Of a DNA stretch of 64,000 nt, positions 17,285 through 25,825 are shown piece after piece (the first letter of the stretch is position 1; the number at the start of each line of letters is the position of its first letter). The notes below the pieces were generated by a model. That model was not told where the DNA came from, did not search any database, and saw nothing but the letters and a program-made list of their open reading frames with translations. Source of the stretch: SW132 sp038150125 (GTDB lineage: Bacteria; Bacteroidota; Rhodothermia; Balneolales; Balneolaceae); contig NZ_JBBVMF010000005.1 of the NCBI RefSeq assembly GCF_038150125.1, forward strand, positions 260,093 to 324,092, written 5' to 3'. Both the position numbers and the translations under genes were made by a program.

Positions 17285-18202
17285 ATGATCAATCAAAAGA
17301 TTATCGAAAATGAAAAGAATCCGCCCCGGCAGCTTGTAGAAAACAGGACAAGTTATGCGGGCAGGGACGCCGTCTTTTCTGTGTATGATACCTACCAGGA
17401 AGCGCGTTTGGTTGAGCTTAAATCGGATAGCCCGATGTACTGCGGGATGATTTCAGGAAAAAAAGTGATACACTCCGGCAGTGAAAAACCGTTTGATTTT
17501 GTGCCCAGTGAATCTCTTGTGCTTCCGCCTGATACAACCATTTATATTGATTTTCCTGATGCGAAACTCAACGAACCTACAAAGTGCATTACGGTAGAAC
17601 TTCCGTTATCTCGGATTGATGAAATTGTAGCCCGAATGAACGATCAGCTGCCACGTACCAAAACATCGGGCGAATGGGAATATGACGCATCAGCATCGGT
17701 CCACTTTTCAAATACCGAATCGGTGGACCTTTTGATTCGAAAACTGTTTCATATTTTCACTGAAGAACACAATCAAAAAGATCTGCTGATAGAAATGAAC
17801 ACCTCGGAGCTGATTGTTCATATGCTTCAGACTGAATCGCGCAATCTGCTCCTCAAGAATTACAGAAAGCATGTGACAAAGAGTGGCTTAGCGGCCGCCA
17901 TTGAGTTTATAAGTCAAAATCTTGACCGGTCGATCTCAATAAAAAAACTCGCCGATATAGCTTGTATGAGCAAAGCGTCGTTCTACCGCTACTTTAACAA
18001 TGAATTTGGGGTGAGCCCGATTGAGTACATCAATCAGGAGAGAGTTAAAAAGGCGTGTCGACTGCTGTCGGATGAACGTCTTAACGTAACAGATGTGAGT
18101 TTTAAACTTGGATATTCAAGCCTGAGTCATTTCATTAAACTCTTCAAAGAACACACCGGAACCACGCCAAAACAATACCAGCTTAAAAAGCTGAGTGATT
18201 GA
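17285..18202 (+). CDS. AraC-family transcriptional regulator
   Basis: The 305 aa have an N-terminal AraC_N-type cupin-like sensing domain (~10-190) and a C-terminal double helix-turn-helix (~200-300). The first HTH is SIKKLADIACMSKASFYRYF and the second VTDVSFKLGYSSLSHFIKLF, followed by the family ending GTTPKQY. It is divergent from the aldehyde dehydrogenase/DUF779 genes and shares a 182-bp control region with them, so it probably activates them in response to an aldehyde or alcohol. The ligand is inferred from context only. Confidence 0.9.
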   Translation: MINQKIIENEKNPPRQLVENRTSYAGRDAVFSVYDTYQEARLVELKSDSPMYCGMISGKKVIHSGSEKPFDFVPSESLVLPPDTTIYIDFPDAKLNEPTKCITVELPLSRIDEIVARMNDQLPRTKTSGEWEYDASASVHFSNTESVDLLIRKLFHIFTEEHNQKDLLIEMNTSELIVHMLQTESRNLLLKNYRKHVTKSGLAAAIEFISQNLDRSISIKKLADIACMSKASFYRYFNNEFGVSPIEYINQERVKKACRLLSDERLNVTDVSFKLGYSSLSHFIKLFKEHTGTTPKQYQLKKLSD

Positions 18203-18226
18203 GATTTAGCCCGAACCAAGATCCGA

Positions 18227-18261
18227 AGATCCGCAATGTCTCAATGAGAAATTGCGGATCT
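18227..18261. terminator. Stem-loop downstream of the AraC gene
   Basis: AGATCCGCAAT...ATTGCGGATCT, an 11-bp perfect stem 25 bp after the AraC stop. There is no T-run on the plus strand, so it may protect mRNA ends rather than terminate. Confidence 0.4.
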
Positions 18262-18840
18262 GCCCCATCGACAGATTTATGAAAGCCCCGACCGGCTCAC
18301 TGAACATACCCTCATTACACTCATCCAGCGTTGCCGTTCCGCTTAAACTTTCACCCACTTGAGAGTCTGTGAAAAAATAGATTCCCAAATAAATTGAACC
18401 TAATCAATTTGAGGTTTCTGTCTTTTTCATCGCGACCAGTCTTTTTGACCCACCCCAACCCCTCCCTTTCTCGCCCTGGCGGGACTCGGCATGGAGGGGA
18501 ACTTCGAAATAAACCTACTGGCCTTAAAAGTTTAACTGTGTCGAAATTTGTTATCGAATTTTCTCACACCCTCTTGATAGGGGATTTTAGTGCTGTCACC
18601 TAAAAGATGGTGTTTCTCCGCTTTTGGACAAGATTAAGGTCTTAGCATAGGGCAAAAGAATCTTTTAAGTATTACCATCGAGAGTTCTCAAAAATCAAAT
18701 GATTGAACGCAACACTACGGGCTGAAACTGATTGAGGCGGGATGACCCGGGAATACGGCCAGCCAATTAAATGACTGGCAGGTTTGAGATTTGAGTCTGT
18801 GCAAAAAGGGTTGTTCAATAAAGAACTTTACAATAAAATA
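18262..18840. other. Intergenic region without a supported gene
   Basis: A 60-codon minus-strand frame (18206-18388) overlaps the stem-loop and has no recognisable features. The rest contains one copy of a dispersed repeat (18446-18504, listed separately) and A/T-rich sequence. Confidence 0.5.
18446..18504 (+). repeat. Dispersed ~60-bp repeat, copy 1
   Basis: TGACCCACCCC...CCCTCCCTTTCTCGCCCTGG...GGACTCGGCATG-AGGGGA. Roughly 80% identical to 29652-29712, and related to 41693-41741 through the CCCCTCCC...ACTC...AGGGGA frame. The arms CCCCTCC and GGAGGGG can pair. Confidence 0.65.
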
Positions 18841-18914
18841 GTCATACCGGACCCCGATCCGGTATCTCCTGCCCATATCAACGATTGGAGATCCCGTATC
18901 AAGTACGGGATGAC
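18841..18914. repeat. Composite palindromic repeat
   Basis: Outer inverted repeat GTCAT...ATGAC; inside are two hairpins, ATACCGGA/TCCGGTAT (18844-18864) and ATCCCGTA/TACGGGAT (18891-18911), joined by ATCTCC...GGAGAT. Double-hairpin elements of this GTCATCCCG type are common intergenic repeats in many bacteria. Confidence 0.7.
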
Positions 18915-19180
18915 ACCCTTTTTGGACAGCCTGGAATTTGATCAAGCCGTTAAAAATCTATAACCGGGCGACTCAGGAAGAGTTTTGAAAGCTATTCTAA
19001 TGTTTTTAAAACATTGATCATCAATGAGTTGCGGTTATTATAAATAATTTAAGAGCCTTTCTATAAAAAAACGCTAATTATGAACAAAGTTGAGATGTTC
19101 ATTACTTAGGCGGCGTGAGGAGATGATTACTTCATTATTGAATTGTACAGTATGAATAATCAACTTCTATACACTTTTAA

Positions 19181-19474
19181 TTAATGAACAATATACGCGG
19201 AGTACAAAAGCGTAAAGCAACGCTGCGGAACTTCATCAAAAATGATGGAGGGTGACCACCACATCGATGCCTTGCCAAACGGACTAAAATTTTATAGTCC
19301 GGGCAAATCTGACGCGCTTTTCAGGCTCCCCTAACATCAGCCGCGACTGACTCTTATTAGACGGTCGCTGCTGCGCAATAAACTGAAATTATAGGAGTGA
19401 TTAAGTCCCGGCAAAATTGAGTGCCGGGATCTTTTTCAACTCATACTGAGAGGAATCTCAATTATAAAAGCGCC
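19181..19474 (+). promoter_or_regulatory. Structured leader of the curlin array
   Basis: Non-coding stretch before the first curlin gene with three predicted hairpins: GGACTA/TAGTCC (~19280-19301), CAGC-GCGAC/GTCGC-GCTG (~19338-19373), and TCCCGGCA/TGCCGGGA followed by TCTTTTT (19406-19436). The last looks like an intrinsic terminator placed 39 bp before the start codon, so it may attenuate the operon. No known riboswitch class was recognised. The promoter itself was not located; TATACACTTTTAATTAATG near 19170 is A/T-rich and could belong to it. Confidence 0.45.
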
Positions 19475-20218
19475 ATGAAACTAACACTATCAACATTTGT
19501 ACTGAGTCTGTTCATCGCCTTTGGAGCGGTTGCCCAGGGCAATGAAACTTTGATCGAGCAGCAGGGCAGCAGTCACGATGCAATCATTGGGCAGGTGGGA
19601 TATGAAAACAGCGCTATTACAAGTCAGGATGGAGAAAATAACAGCTTTGTTCTAGATCAGGCTGGATCACACCAAGCAAACATAGCGCAAGCCGGCGCTG
19701 ACAACACCACTACAGTTCAGCAGTGGGCGGGAGAACAAAACAGTGAGCCGGGAGCATCCTCTATATTTGTAGAACAGGCAGGGACAGGAAATGACGTTTC
19801 TGTCAGCCAGTTTGGCGAGCATATCACAACTATTGATCAGTCAGGCACTGAGAACTCCATCGATCTGACTCAAACACAAAGTAATTCAACAGTTTCCTCT
19901 CTCGGAGAGGAATATGGCAACGGCGCTTTTGCGCTGTTGATGCAGCATGGTTTCAGCAATGATATCGTGCTGGCGCAAAATGGTTCCCACTATGCGTCTA
20001 TTTCGCAGAACGGAATCCAAAACACAGCAACGGTCCTACAGGACGGACTTGACCTGGCAAACATTGCACGGGTTGAGCAAAACGGTTCGAATAATGACGC
20101 CTTGATAGAGCAGTTCGGAGGCCAGAATTCAGCCATTATCAAGCAGACCGGCAACGGGCATTCCGCCCAGATTCAACAGGTTGGCTATGGAAATCAAGCC
20201 ACAGTCATCCAGAACTAA
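19475..20218 (+). CDS. Curlin-repeat amyloid subunit 1 (CsgA/CsgB-like)
   Basis: Secreted fibre subunit of a curli-type amyloid, 247 aa. The ATG at 19475 begins the signal peptide (LSTFVLSLFIAFGAVAQ); an upstream in-frame ATG at 19421 overlaps the terminator-like hairpin and is rejected. The mature part consists of degenerate curlin repeats with pattern N-x-A-x-x-x-Q-x-G, for example NSAIIKQTGNGHSAQIQQVG near the C-terminus. Its signal sequence differs from those of the five following paralogues, so it may be a specialised subunit, perhaps the nucleator. That role is inference. Confidence 0.88.
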   Translation: MKLTLSTFVLSLFIAFGAVAQGNETLIEQQGSSHDAIIGQVGYENSAITSQDGENNSFVLDQAGSHQANIAQAGADNTTTVQQWAGEQNSEPGASSIFVEQAGTGNDVSVSQFGEHITTIDQSGTENSIDLTQTQSNSTVSSLGEEYGNGAFALLMQHGFSNDIVLAQNGSHYASISQNGIQNTATVLQDGLDLANIARVEQNGSNNDALIEQFGGQNSAIIKQTGNGHSAQIQQVGYGNQATVIQN

Positions 20219-20292
20219 CACTGAACGATTCTGAGAGAGTAATTAAGGCTCAGATGTCTAATAAATCAATGCAAATAAAACAATACAGACCT

Positions 20293-20982
20293 ATGAAAAC
20301 TCTACTTACACTTATAACAGCACTGCTTTTTACAGCAGGATCGGCTTTCGCACAAACAAATGACGCATCTATCGACCAGGTGGGTGATGATCACGAAGCA
20401 ACCATTACACAGGCAGGTTCCATGAACATGGCCTATGTAGAGCAAACAGCAGATGCCGGCCGTGAAGGCGACGATATTGGAACTGCTACTGTTGCGCAAG
20501 AGGGTTCAGATAACTATGTAAATCTTTTTCAGAGAAACTTCTTTGGAGACAGTGAAGCCACAATTACTCAGCTCGGTGACGGGAACAGCGTTAGGGGATC
20601 AAGCCTGGGGTCTGCATTCAAGCAAAACCACGGGTTGAACGTCATTGACGTGATGATGGAAGGCGATGATAACACTTTATACAGCCTTGTCGGTAGTGCA
20701 GCGCAAAAGAACGTAAACACGCTCCTGCTCGATATCCTCGGCAGTGATAACAGTGTGGGACTTTTCCAGCACTTCGGCTATGGAGACGTAGATATCGAAG
20801 GTGACCTGAACGTGGTTACGCTGAGTCAACGTGGTGGCAGCAATGCAAACGCTCAGAGCGCATATGTAGACATTCTCGGAAGTGACAACATGGTGGGCAT
20901 TACTCAAACCGGAGATGCTCACACAGCAAATGTTGATGTGACCGGTTCTTACAACACATCTACAATTACACAAAGTAACTAA
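20293..20982 (+). CDS. Curlin-repeat amyloid subunit 2
   Basis: The 229 aa start at ATG 20293 with signal MKTLLTLITALLFTAGSAFA; a 13-codon upstream extension is rejected. Mature curlin repeats include NDASIDQVGDDHEATITQAG and SDNMVGITQTGDAHTANVDV. Repeats are more irregular than in E. coli CsgA, with inserts between strand-turn-strand units. 36 bp of its signal-peptide DNA (20321-20356) are identical to the next gene, which points to recent duplication or gene conversion. Confidence 0.88.
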   Translation: MKTLLTLITALLFTAGSAFAQTNDASIDQVGDDHEATITQAGSMNMAYVEQTADAGREGDDIGTATVAQEGSDNYVNLFQRNFFGDSEATITQLGDGNSVRGSSLGSAFKQNHGLNVIDVMMEGDDNTLYSLVGSAAQKNVNTLLLDILGSDNSVGLFQHFGYGDVDIEGDLNVVTLSQRGGSNANAQSAYVDILGSDNMVGITQTGDAHTANVDVTGSYNTSTITQSN

Positions 20983-20996
20983 CTATCAATACCTAA

Positions 20997-21022
20997 CCTG
21001 TGCAGTATCGACGCTGCACAGG
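20997..21022 (+). other. Intercistronic stem-loop between curlin genes 2 and 3
   Basis: CCTGTGCAG/CTGCACAGG, a perfect 9-bp stem without a T-run. Similar elements occur between genes 3-4, 4-5 and 5-6. Confidence 0.6.
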
Positions 21023-21064
21023 AACAGGGTTATCAAGACAAAAATAAAATAACAGAGAATTACT

Positions 21065-22057
21065 ATGAAAAAATTAACAACACTTTCAATCGCACTGCTT
21101 TTTACAGCAGGATCGGCTTTCGCACAAAGCAATGACGCTACTGTTGACCAGAGCGGCGGCAGCAACGATGCAACAGTAGCCCAAATGGGAGCTAATAACG
21201 AGGCTTCGCTGACACAAATCAATTACAACAGCACCGGCCACCTGGCGGATATCCTTCAGAATGGAGAAAGCAATATAGCGACTGTTCGGTCGCAGGGCGG
21301 CGTGGGTATGAACGAAGTGGACCTTGATCAGATCGGAACATCCAATGAGGCGACGATTGTTCAGTTTTGGGGACAAAATACAGCGGATGTTCTTCAGGAT
21401 GGAACGGACAACGTTACCAATATTCAGCACAGAGGCTCTTATCAGTCCTCTGCTGTTGTTACACAGTCAGGTGCAGAAAACAGCGCCACGATTCTGGACG
21501 TAGGTCAAACCGGATCAAACCCAAACACCGGCAATAGTGCGGATGTTGATCAAAGCGGTGACAGTAATGATGCAACAGTAACCCAAATAGGCAGTGATAA
21601 CGAGACGTCGCTGACACAGCGCAACTACGGCAGCTCTGGTCACGTGGCGGATATTCTTCAGGATGGAAGTGGTAATATTGCAGATATTCTCTCCCAGGGT
21701 GGAGTGGGCACAAACGTTATCGATCTGGATCAGATCGGGACATCCAATGAGGCAACCATTGCTCAGCTTTGGGGCCAGAATACAGCTGATGTTCTTCAGA
21801 ACGGAACAGCTAACATCTTAAATATTCAGCACCGTGGATCTACTCAGTCTTCTGCCGACGTGACGCAACTTGGCACAGGTAACAGTGCTCTGATATTTGA
21901 TATTGGACAAACCTCCACTAACCCAAACACCGGCAATAGTGCAGAAGTTTATCAGGATGGTGCAAACAACACAGCATCCATCGGCCAGTTTTCAGACTCA
22001 AATACTGCTACTGTTAACATGACAGGAAACGGCAATTCAGCGACGATCTCGCAATAA
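21065..22057 (+). CDS. Curlin-repeat amyloid subunit 3, internally duplicated
   Basis: The 330 aa have the shared signal (LSIALLFTAGSAFAQ) followed by two similar halves, residues ~24-157 and ~158-291, offset by 134 aa (402 bp). Matching landmarks are GGSNDATVAQMG/GDSNDATVTQIG, DLDQIGTSNEATI in both, WGQNTADVLQ in both and NIQHRGS in both. The C-terminus (NTATVNMTGNGNSATISQ) is a final repeat. The two halves suggest a within-gene tandem duplication. Likely a major fibre subunit, by inference. Confidence 0.9.
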   Translation: MKKLTTLSIALLFTAGSAFAQSNDATVDQSGGSNDATVAQMGANNEASLTQINYNSTGHLADILQNGESNIATVRSQGGVGMNEVDLDQIGTSNEATIVQFWGQNTADVLQDGTDNVTNIQHRGSYQSSAVVTQSGAENSATILDVGQTGSNPNTGNSADVDQSGDSNDATVTQIGSDNETSLTQRNYGSSGHVADILQDGSGNIADILSQGGVGTNVIDLDQIGTSNEATIAQLWGQNTADVLQNGTANILNIQHRGSTQSSADVTQLGTGNSALIFDIGQTSTNPNTGNSAEVYQDGANNTASIGQFSDSNTATVNMTGNGNSATISQ

Positions 22058-22073
22058 ACAAACAATCCAAAGT

Positions 22074-22110
22074 CCTGTGCAGCTATAAGTTGCGCAGGCA
22101 TTGGATTTTT
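22074..22110 (+). other. Intercistronic stem-loop between curlin genes 3 and 4
   Basis: CCTGTGCA/TGCGCAGG (one G-U pair), followed by ATTGGATTTTT. The left arm is the same sequence as in the gene 2-3 loop, and the right arm differs by a change that keeps pairing. Possibly a partial terminator. Confidence 0.6.
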
Positions 22111-22150
22111 CAAGAGTTAAAATAAACATGAAATTAAAAAGAGATATATC

Positions 22151-22990
22151 ATGAAAAAATTATCAACATTAACACTCGGACTCTTCTTCGCAGCAGGATC
22201 GGCTTTCGCGCAAAGCAACGAGGCTACGGTGAGTCAGGCCGGGGATCAAAACGAAGCAACCATTCAGCAGGTGTATCAGGCAGGTGGTTCCGGTGACAAC
22301 AACGAGGCTTTCACTACGCAGACCGGTAATCTCAACGTTGTGGCAGGATTGAAGCAGCGGGGAGCCGGAAACTGGCACGGTATCGTGCAAACTGGCGACA
22401 ATAACCTTGTGGACCGCTACCCGAACCAGGGTTCTTCCCAGGGCGGCAGCTATGACGGCTATATCTCCATTACGCAGCTTGGTGATGATAACAAGGTGTG
22501 GGATGCAGACCAGGCGGGCTCCGAAAACAGCTTAACGGTAACACAAAGAGGTGGAGACATTGTTAATGTTGAAGCCCAGATAAGTCCGGAAGGCGGAGTC
22601 GGGAATGCGATCGTCATCGATCAGTATGGCGGTGGAAATGCAGTTGGAGAATTTAGTCCCAACGGTTCAGGCGCGTACCAGGAAGGCGAAGGAAACTCCA
22701 TGGACATTACACAAGATGGCGGGGCGAAAGCCGGCATAGCCTCTGTATATGTGAGCGGTGCTACCGAAAAGTTCTTCAGAAGCGCCATTGAGGGCGGCCA
22801 GGGACTTATTCAGCTTGGAGATGACAACATGTTGACAATTGAGCAGGATGGCGCAAGCACCGTCGGTTTCGTGATTCAGAAAGGAGATCTGAACAAAGCG
22901 AGCGTATACCAGACTGGTGATTTGAATACTGCCACTGTTAGCCAGGTTGGAAACAGCAACGAGGCTATAATTACCCAGAGCGGAATCTGA
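22151..22990 (+). CDS. Curlin-repeat amyloid subunit 4
   Basis: 279 aa with signal STLTLGLFFAAGSAFAQ and N-terminal repeats SNEATVSQAGDQNEATIQQV, a Gly-rich middle (VVIDQYGGGNAVGEFSPNGS type) and a clean C-terminal set (NKASVYQTGDLNTATVSQVG then NSNEAIITQSG). It lies 93 bp after gene 3, with a stem-loop between them. The only member of the array ending with TGA. Confidence 0.87.
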   Translation: MKKLSTLTLGLFFAAGSAFAQSNEATVSQAGDQNEATIQQVYQAGGSGDNNEAFTTQTGNLNVVAGLKQRGAGNWHGIVQTGDNNLVDRYPNQGSSQGGSYDGYISITQLGDDNKVWDADQAGSENSLTVTQRGGDIVNVEAQISPEGGVGNAIVIDQYGGGNAVGEFSPNGSGAYQEGEGNSMDITQDGGAKAGIASVYVSGATEKFFRSAIEGGQGLIQLGDDNMLTIEQDGASTVGFVIQKGDLNKASVYQTGDLNTATVSQVGNSNEAIITQSGI

Positions 22991-23009
22991 TAAATCACTT
23001 CATCTTATC

Positions 23010-23041
23010 CCCGGTGGGTTCCCTTGGAGTTACCCGCCGGG
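23010..23041 (+). other. Intercistronic stem-loop between curlin genes 4 and 5 (first)
   Basis: CCCGGTGGGT/ACCCGCCGGG, 10 bp with one G-U, 20 bp after the stop of gene 4. Confidence 0.55.
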
Positions 23042-23206
23042 CACAGATGACAGGAGATTTTAGAGATAACAACGGAGTGAATCAATAGAAGTGGAAGTTA
23101 ACCTCTGTAAAGTAAATAAGCTTACCATAAAAAACTGCTTTAGAGCATAGATGAGAATTACATCCATCAATATCCAGAACCAATTGTTCTGAGTGTACAT
23201 TTGCAA

Positions 23207-23234
23207 CCCCGTACGGTTTGATCGCCGTGCGGGG
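23207..23234 (+). other. Intercistronic stem-loop between curlin genes 4 and 5 (second)
   Basis: CCCCGTACGG/CCGTGCGGGG with one G-U, 49 bp before the start of gene 5. The 292-bp gap between genes 4 and 5 may also hold a promoter, but none was identified. Confidence 0.55.
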
Positions 23235-23282
23235 GATTCGCTAAATCGTCTTATAACAAAAAATAATTACAAAGATAAAGCA

Positions 23283-24176
23283 ATGAAAAAATTACTAACA
23301 CTTTCAACAGCACTGCTTTTTACGGCAGGGGCTGCTTTTGCACAAAGTAATGAGGCAACTCTCAGCCAGGATGGCGATGATAACGAAGCCAACATTGAAC
23401 AGGTTGGCGGTAATAACAGCGCTGAACTGAACCAGGGCTTCGAAAACAATGGCGTCATCCAGGGCCAAAATAACGCCTTTGGTGAAATTCTCCAGGATGG
23501 GGAAGGAAACGATGCCACTCTGAACCAGCGCGCCTGGGGTAATGATGGCAACGAACATTCAATTGACCAGCTTGGTGATGCCAATGTTGCAAATGTTGAT
23601 ATCTATAACGGGAACAATTTCGGCATCCTGGTACAGGAAGGTTCTGAAAATAATGCACGAATGGTTCAGTCAGGCTCAGAACACGAGTCATATATCATCC
23701 AGACAGGCGATGAGAACTATGCACGGAGCAGCTCCACCGCGGGAAGCGGCAACGTTACGGCGATAGCGCAGGGTATTCCGAGCGTCTTTGCAGGCATGGG
23801 TGGCCCTCAGCAACTGAACCTGGGCTTATCTTTTTCCCCTACTGCTGGAAATGCAGCTACGCTTGGCGTTAAAGGAAGCGACAACATGGCCGGAATTCTT
23901 CAGATTGGATTAAATAACAACGCAGGATCTAACCCGCAATCGAGCGGTGCCCTCGGTATCAGTATTGAAGGAGACGGTAACGTTGCTGGAATTGCGCAGT
24001 TAGGCAGTGATAACACTGCGAACATCTCTGTACTTGGAAATACCAACATCGCGCTTATTGGTCAGATGGGAAGTTCCAACACAGGGTCCGTTATGCAGGA
24101 CGGATCAGGAAATTCTGCTTTAATTGTTCAAGACGGCGGTTCAGGATCGGTATTGCCGACACCGGTACTTGACTAA
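23283..24176 (+). CDS. Curlin-repeat amyloid subunit 5
   Basis: 297 aa from the ATG at 23283 (the 30-codon upstream extension crosses a hairpin and is rejected). Signal LLTLSTALLFTAGAAFAQ; repeats SNEATLSQDGDDNEANIEQV, DNMAGILQIGLNNNAG and SNTGSVMQDGSGNSALIVQ. There is a longer non-repeat insert around residues 160-195 (FAGMGGPQQLNLGLSFSPTA), unusual for a curlin. Its tail (GSGSVLPTPVLD) is non-amyloid-like and may be exposed. Confidence 0.87.
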   Translation: MKKLLTLSTALLFTAGAAFAQSNEATLSQDGDDNEANIEQVGGNNSAELNQGFENNGVIQGQNNAFGEILQDGEGNDATLNQRAWGNDGNEHSIDQLGDANVANVDIYNGNNFGILVQEGSENNARMVQSGSEHESYIIQTGDENYARSSSTAGSGNVTAIAQGIPSVFAGMGGPQQLNLGLSFSPTAGNAATLGVKGSDNMAGILQIGLNNNAGSNPQSSGALGISIEGDGNVAGIAQLGSDNTANISVLGNTNIALIGQMGSSNTGSVMQDGSGNSALIVQDGGSGSVLPTPVLD

Positions 24177-24203
24177 TTACTGAGCGAAAAATGCTTCATA
24201 CGG

Positions 24204-24256
24204 TATCCGGAAAACGCCGGATAATATACTATAGAATTAATCCGGTAAAAAACCGG
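24204..24256 (+). other. Intercistronic stem-loops between curlin genes 5 and 6
   Basis: TATCCGG/CCGGATA (24204-24223) and CCGGT/ACCGG (24242-24256), the latter ending 8 bp before the AGGAGG of gene 6. Confidence 0.5.
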
Positions 24257-24274
24257 GTTCAAACAGGAGGAATA

Positions 24275-25087
24275 ATGAAGAAACTACTAACGGCTTTTAC
24301 CCTGGTGCTTTTGATGGCCGGTGCAGCAACAGCCCAGCAGAATGATGCAGAAATTCAACAGATTGGCGGAGACACAAATGTGGCGATGATCGGTCAGTCC
24401 GGAATGCTCAACACAGCATTTATCAGCCAGGAAGCAGACAATGATGAGGCCAGCATTCAGCAAAGCGGTGATAACAATATCGCCACTGTTCTGCAGGGAT
24501 TTCATGTTGATGCAAACGGCTATGATACCGATGCTGAAATTATTCAGATTGGTAACAGAAACGAAGCCACCATCACACAAACAGGGCGGCATGAAGTGTC
24601 CGGATTTATCCATCAAACAGGCGATGATAATATCGCTTTTATTGAACAGGATAAAACGGACGACTTTAACAACGCCCGCGTACAAATCATCCAAACCGGC
24701 GGTGAAGAAAACTTTGTCCTTCAGCAGCAGGAGGACCGGCGCGGCGTATTTGGTGAAGTTCTTCAGGATGGATCGGAGAACTATGTGCATCAAACACAAA
24801 CGATTGGTGGCGGCGGAAGCGGTCAATTTTCACATGTGTTAAGTAAGCAGCTTGGTGATTTTAACACAGCGGATGTTGACCAAAACGGTGAGCGCGGCAG
24901 TGGTGAAACCCACCAGCATGGTGATGATAACGATGCGTTCATTACCCAGGACGGGGATGAAAATTCCGGACATATCCTTCAGGAAGGCATGTTGAATATG
25001 GCAACTATCAACCAGATGGGGAATTTGCATAATGCCAATATCCACCAAAATGGAGAAAGTAACACTGCTTCTATTACGCAGAACTAA
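24275..25087 (+). CDS. Curlin-repeat amyloid subunit 6
   Basis: 270 aa from ATG 24275, preceded by a strong AGGAGG ribosome-binding site that fixes the start. Signal LLTAFTLVLLMAGAATAQ. The repeats are richer in Asp/Glu/His than in the other copies (FIHQTGDDNIAFIEQD, GETHQHGDDNDAFITQDG) and end NANIHQNGESNTASITQN. The acidic/His character may allow metal binding (inference). A hairpin follows the stop and probably ends the subunit transcript. Confidence 0.88.
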   Translation: MKKLLTAFTLVLLMAGAATAQQNDAEIQQIGGDTNVAMIGQSGMLNTAFISQEADNDEASIQQSGDNNIATVLQGFHVDANGYDTDAEIIQIGNRNEATITQTGRHEVSGFIHQTGDDNIAFIEQDKTDDFNNARVQIIQTGGEENFVLQQQEDRRGVFGEVLQDGSENYVHQTQTIGGGGSGQFSHVLSKQLGDFNTADVDQNGERGSGETHQHGDDNDAFITQDGDENSGHILQEGMLNMATINQMGNLHNANIHQNGESNTASITQN

Positions 25088-25119
25088 TCAAGTATTATCT
25101 CTTGAGCCGAAACAGATTT

Positions 25120-25160
25120 CCGAAAGATCTCTAATCAGGGACTTTCGGTTTATGTTTCAA
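25120..25160 (+). terminator. Stem-loop after the last curlin gene
   Basis: CCGAAAG...CTTTCGG, a 7-bp stem with a 15-nt loop, followed by TTTATGTTT. Plausible terminator of the curlin array. Confidence 0.5.
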
Positions 25161-25381
25161 CTTTCTGGTGCAATGTTAATGCACAATTTTAGAAAGCCAG
25201 GATTTGGGTGATTGTGAGAATGGAGGGAAAGACCTAAAAATAAATTTATATAGAACGAATAAGAGAGTTTTTTTTGATAGGTCGAGAAGCGCTTACAAAA
25301 ATGTGGCGCAGGCTAAATAAATCAAGTTGAACCTATTAACGAATAAATCGTTTTCAGGTTTTTAACACAGGGGAAAGAGTG

Positions 25382-25825
25382 ATGACAAAACACGAATATC
25401 ATATTGCGCTGGTGCTGCTTGCGCTGATTACCGCGGGTGTTCTTGGATATCAGATGCTAAATACAGAGACACATCGCGGAAACGGCGATTGTACGCTGGC
25501 GCTCTACTTTTCAGGTCCGAACGGGTGTAACAATAAACCACAGGTTCAGTCAATTTCCGGCTCCGCATTTGCTAAGAGAATTGAAGATTATTTTTCTCCC
25601 GAAAAGAGATCGCATTATGATATAAGTATGGAAACCTCACCCTTTGCTCAGAAAAAGACGTCAGAAGGCCCGATTGAGAATCCTAAATCGAAAAGGAGTT
25701 CAGAGTTTGATGCGCTGCCGGTCATAAAGTGTACTGATCAGCACCGGGCACTGGATGATACGACGTTTTTAATATTTGAAAATCATGAGCGATACTTGCG
25801 ATCGGTATTAAAAAGGATACACTGA
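25382..25825 (+). CDS. Unknown single-pass membrane protein in the curli locus
   Basis: Not recognised. 147 aa from ATG 25382 (a GTG one codon upstream is possible; GGGGAAAG lies at the right distance). An N-terminal membrane segment (HIALVLLALITAGVLGYQML) is followed by a soluble part with three Cys (GDCTLALYFSGPNGC and IKCTDQHR). The short segments CTLALYF and LPVIKCTDQH suggest an exported, possibly disulphide-bonded protein. Its position between the subunits and the csgE/F/G secretion genes suggests a curli-related role, by context only. Confidence 0.6.
   Translation: MTKHEYHIALVLLALITAGVLGYQMLNTETHRGNGDCTLALYFSGPNGCNNKPQVQSISGSAFAKRIEDYFSPEKRSHYDISMETSPFAQKKTSEGPIENPKSKRSSEFDALPVIKCTDQHRALDDTTFLIFENHERYLRSVLKRIH

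Noticed and set aside
18206..18388. 60-codon minus frame after the AraC gene
   Set aside because: It contains the perfect stem-loop downstream of AraC and has no homologue I recognise; not enough to call a gene.
19475..25087. Regular short repeats that could suggest a CRISPR array
   Set aside because: They are degenerate codon-level curlin repeats in open reading frames with signal peptides; unit length and sequence vary and there are no constant repeats with unique spacers. No CRISPR array or cas gene is seen in the window.
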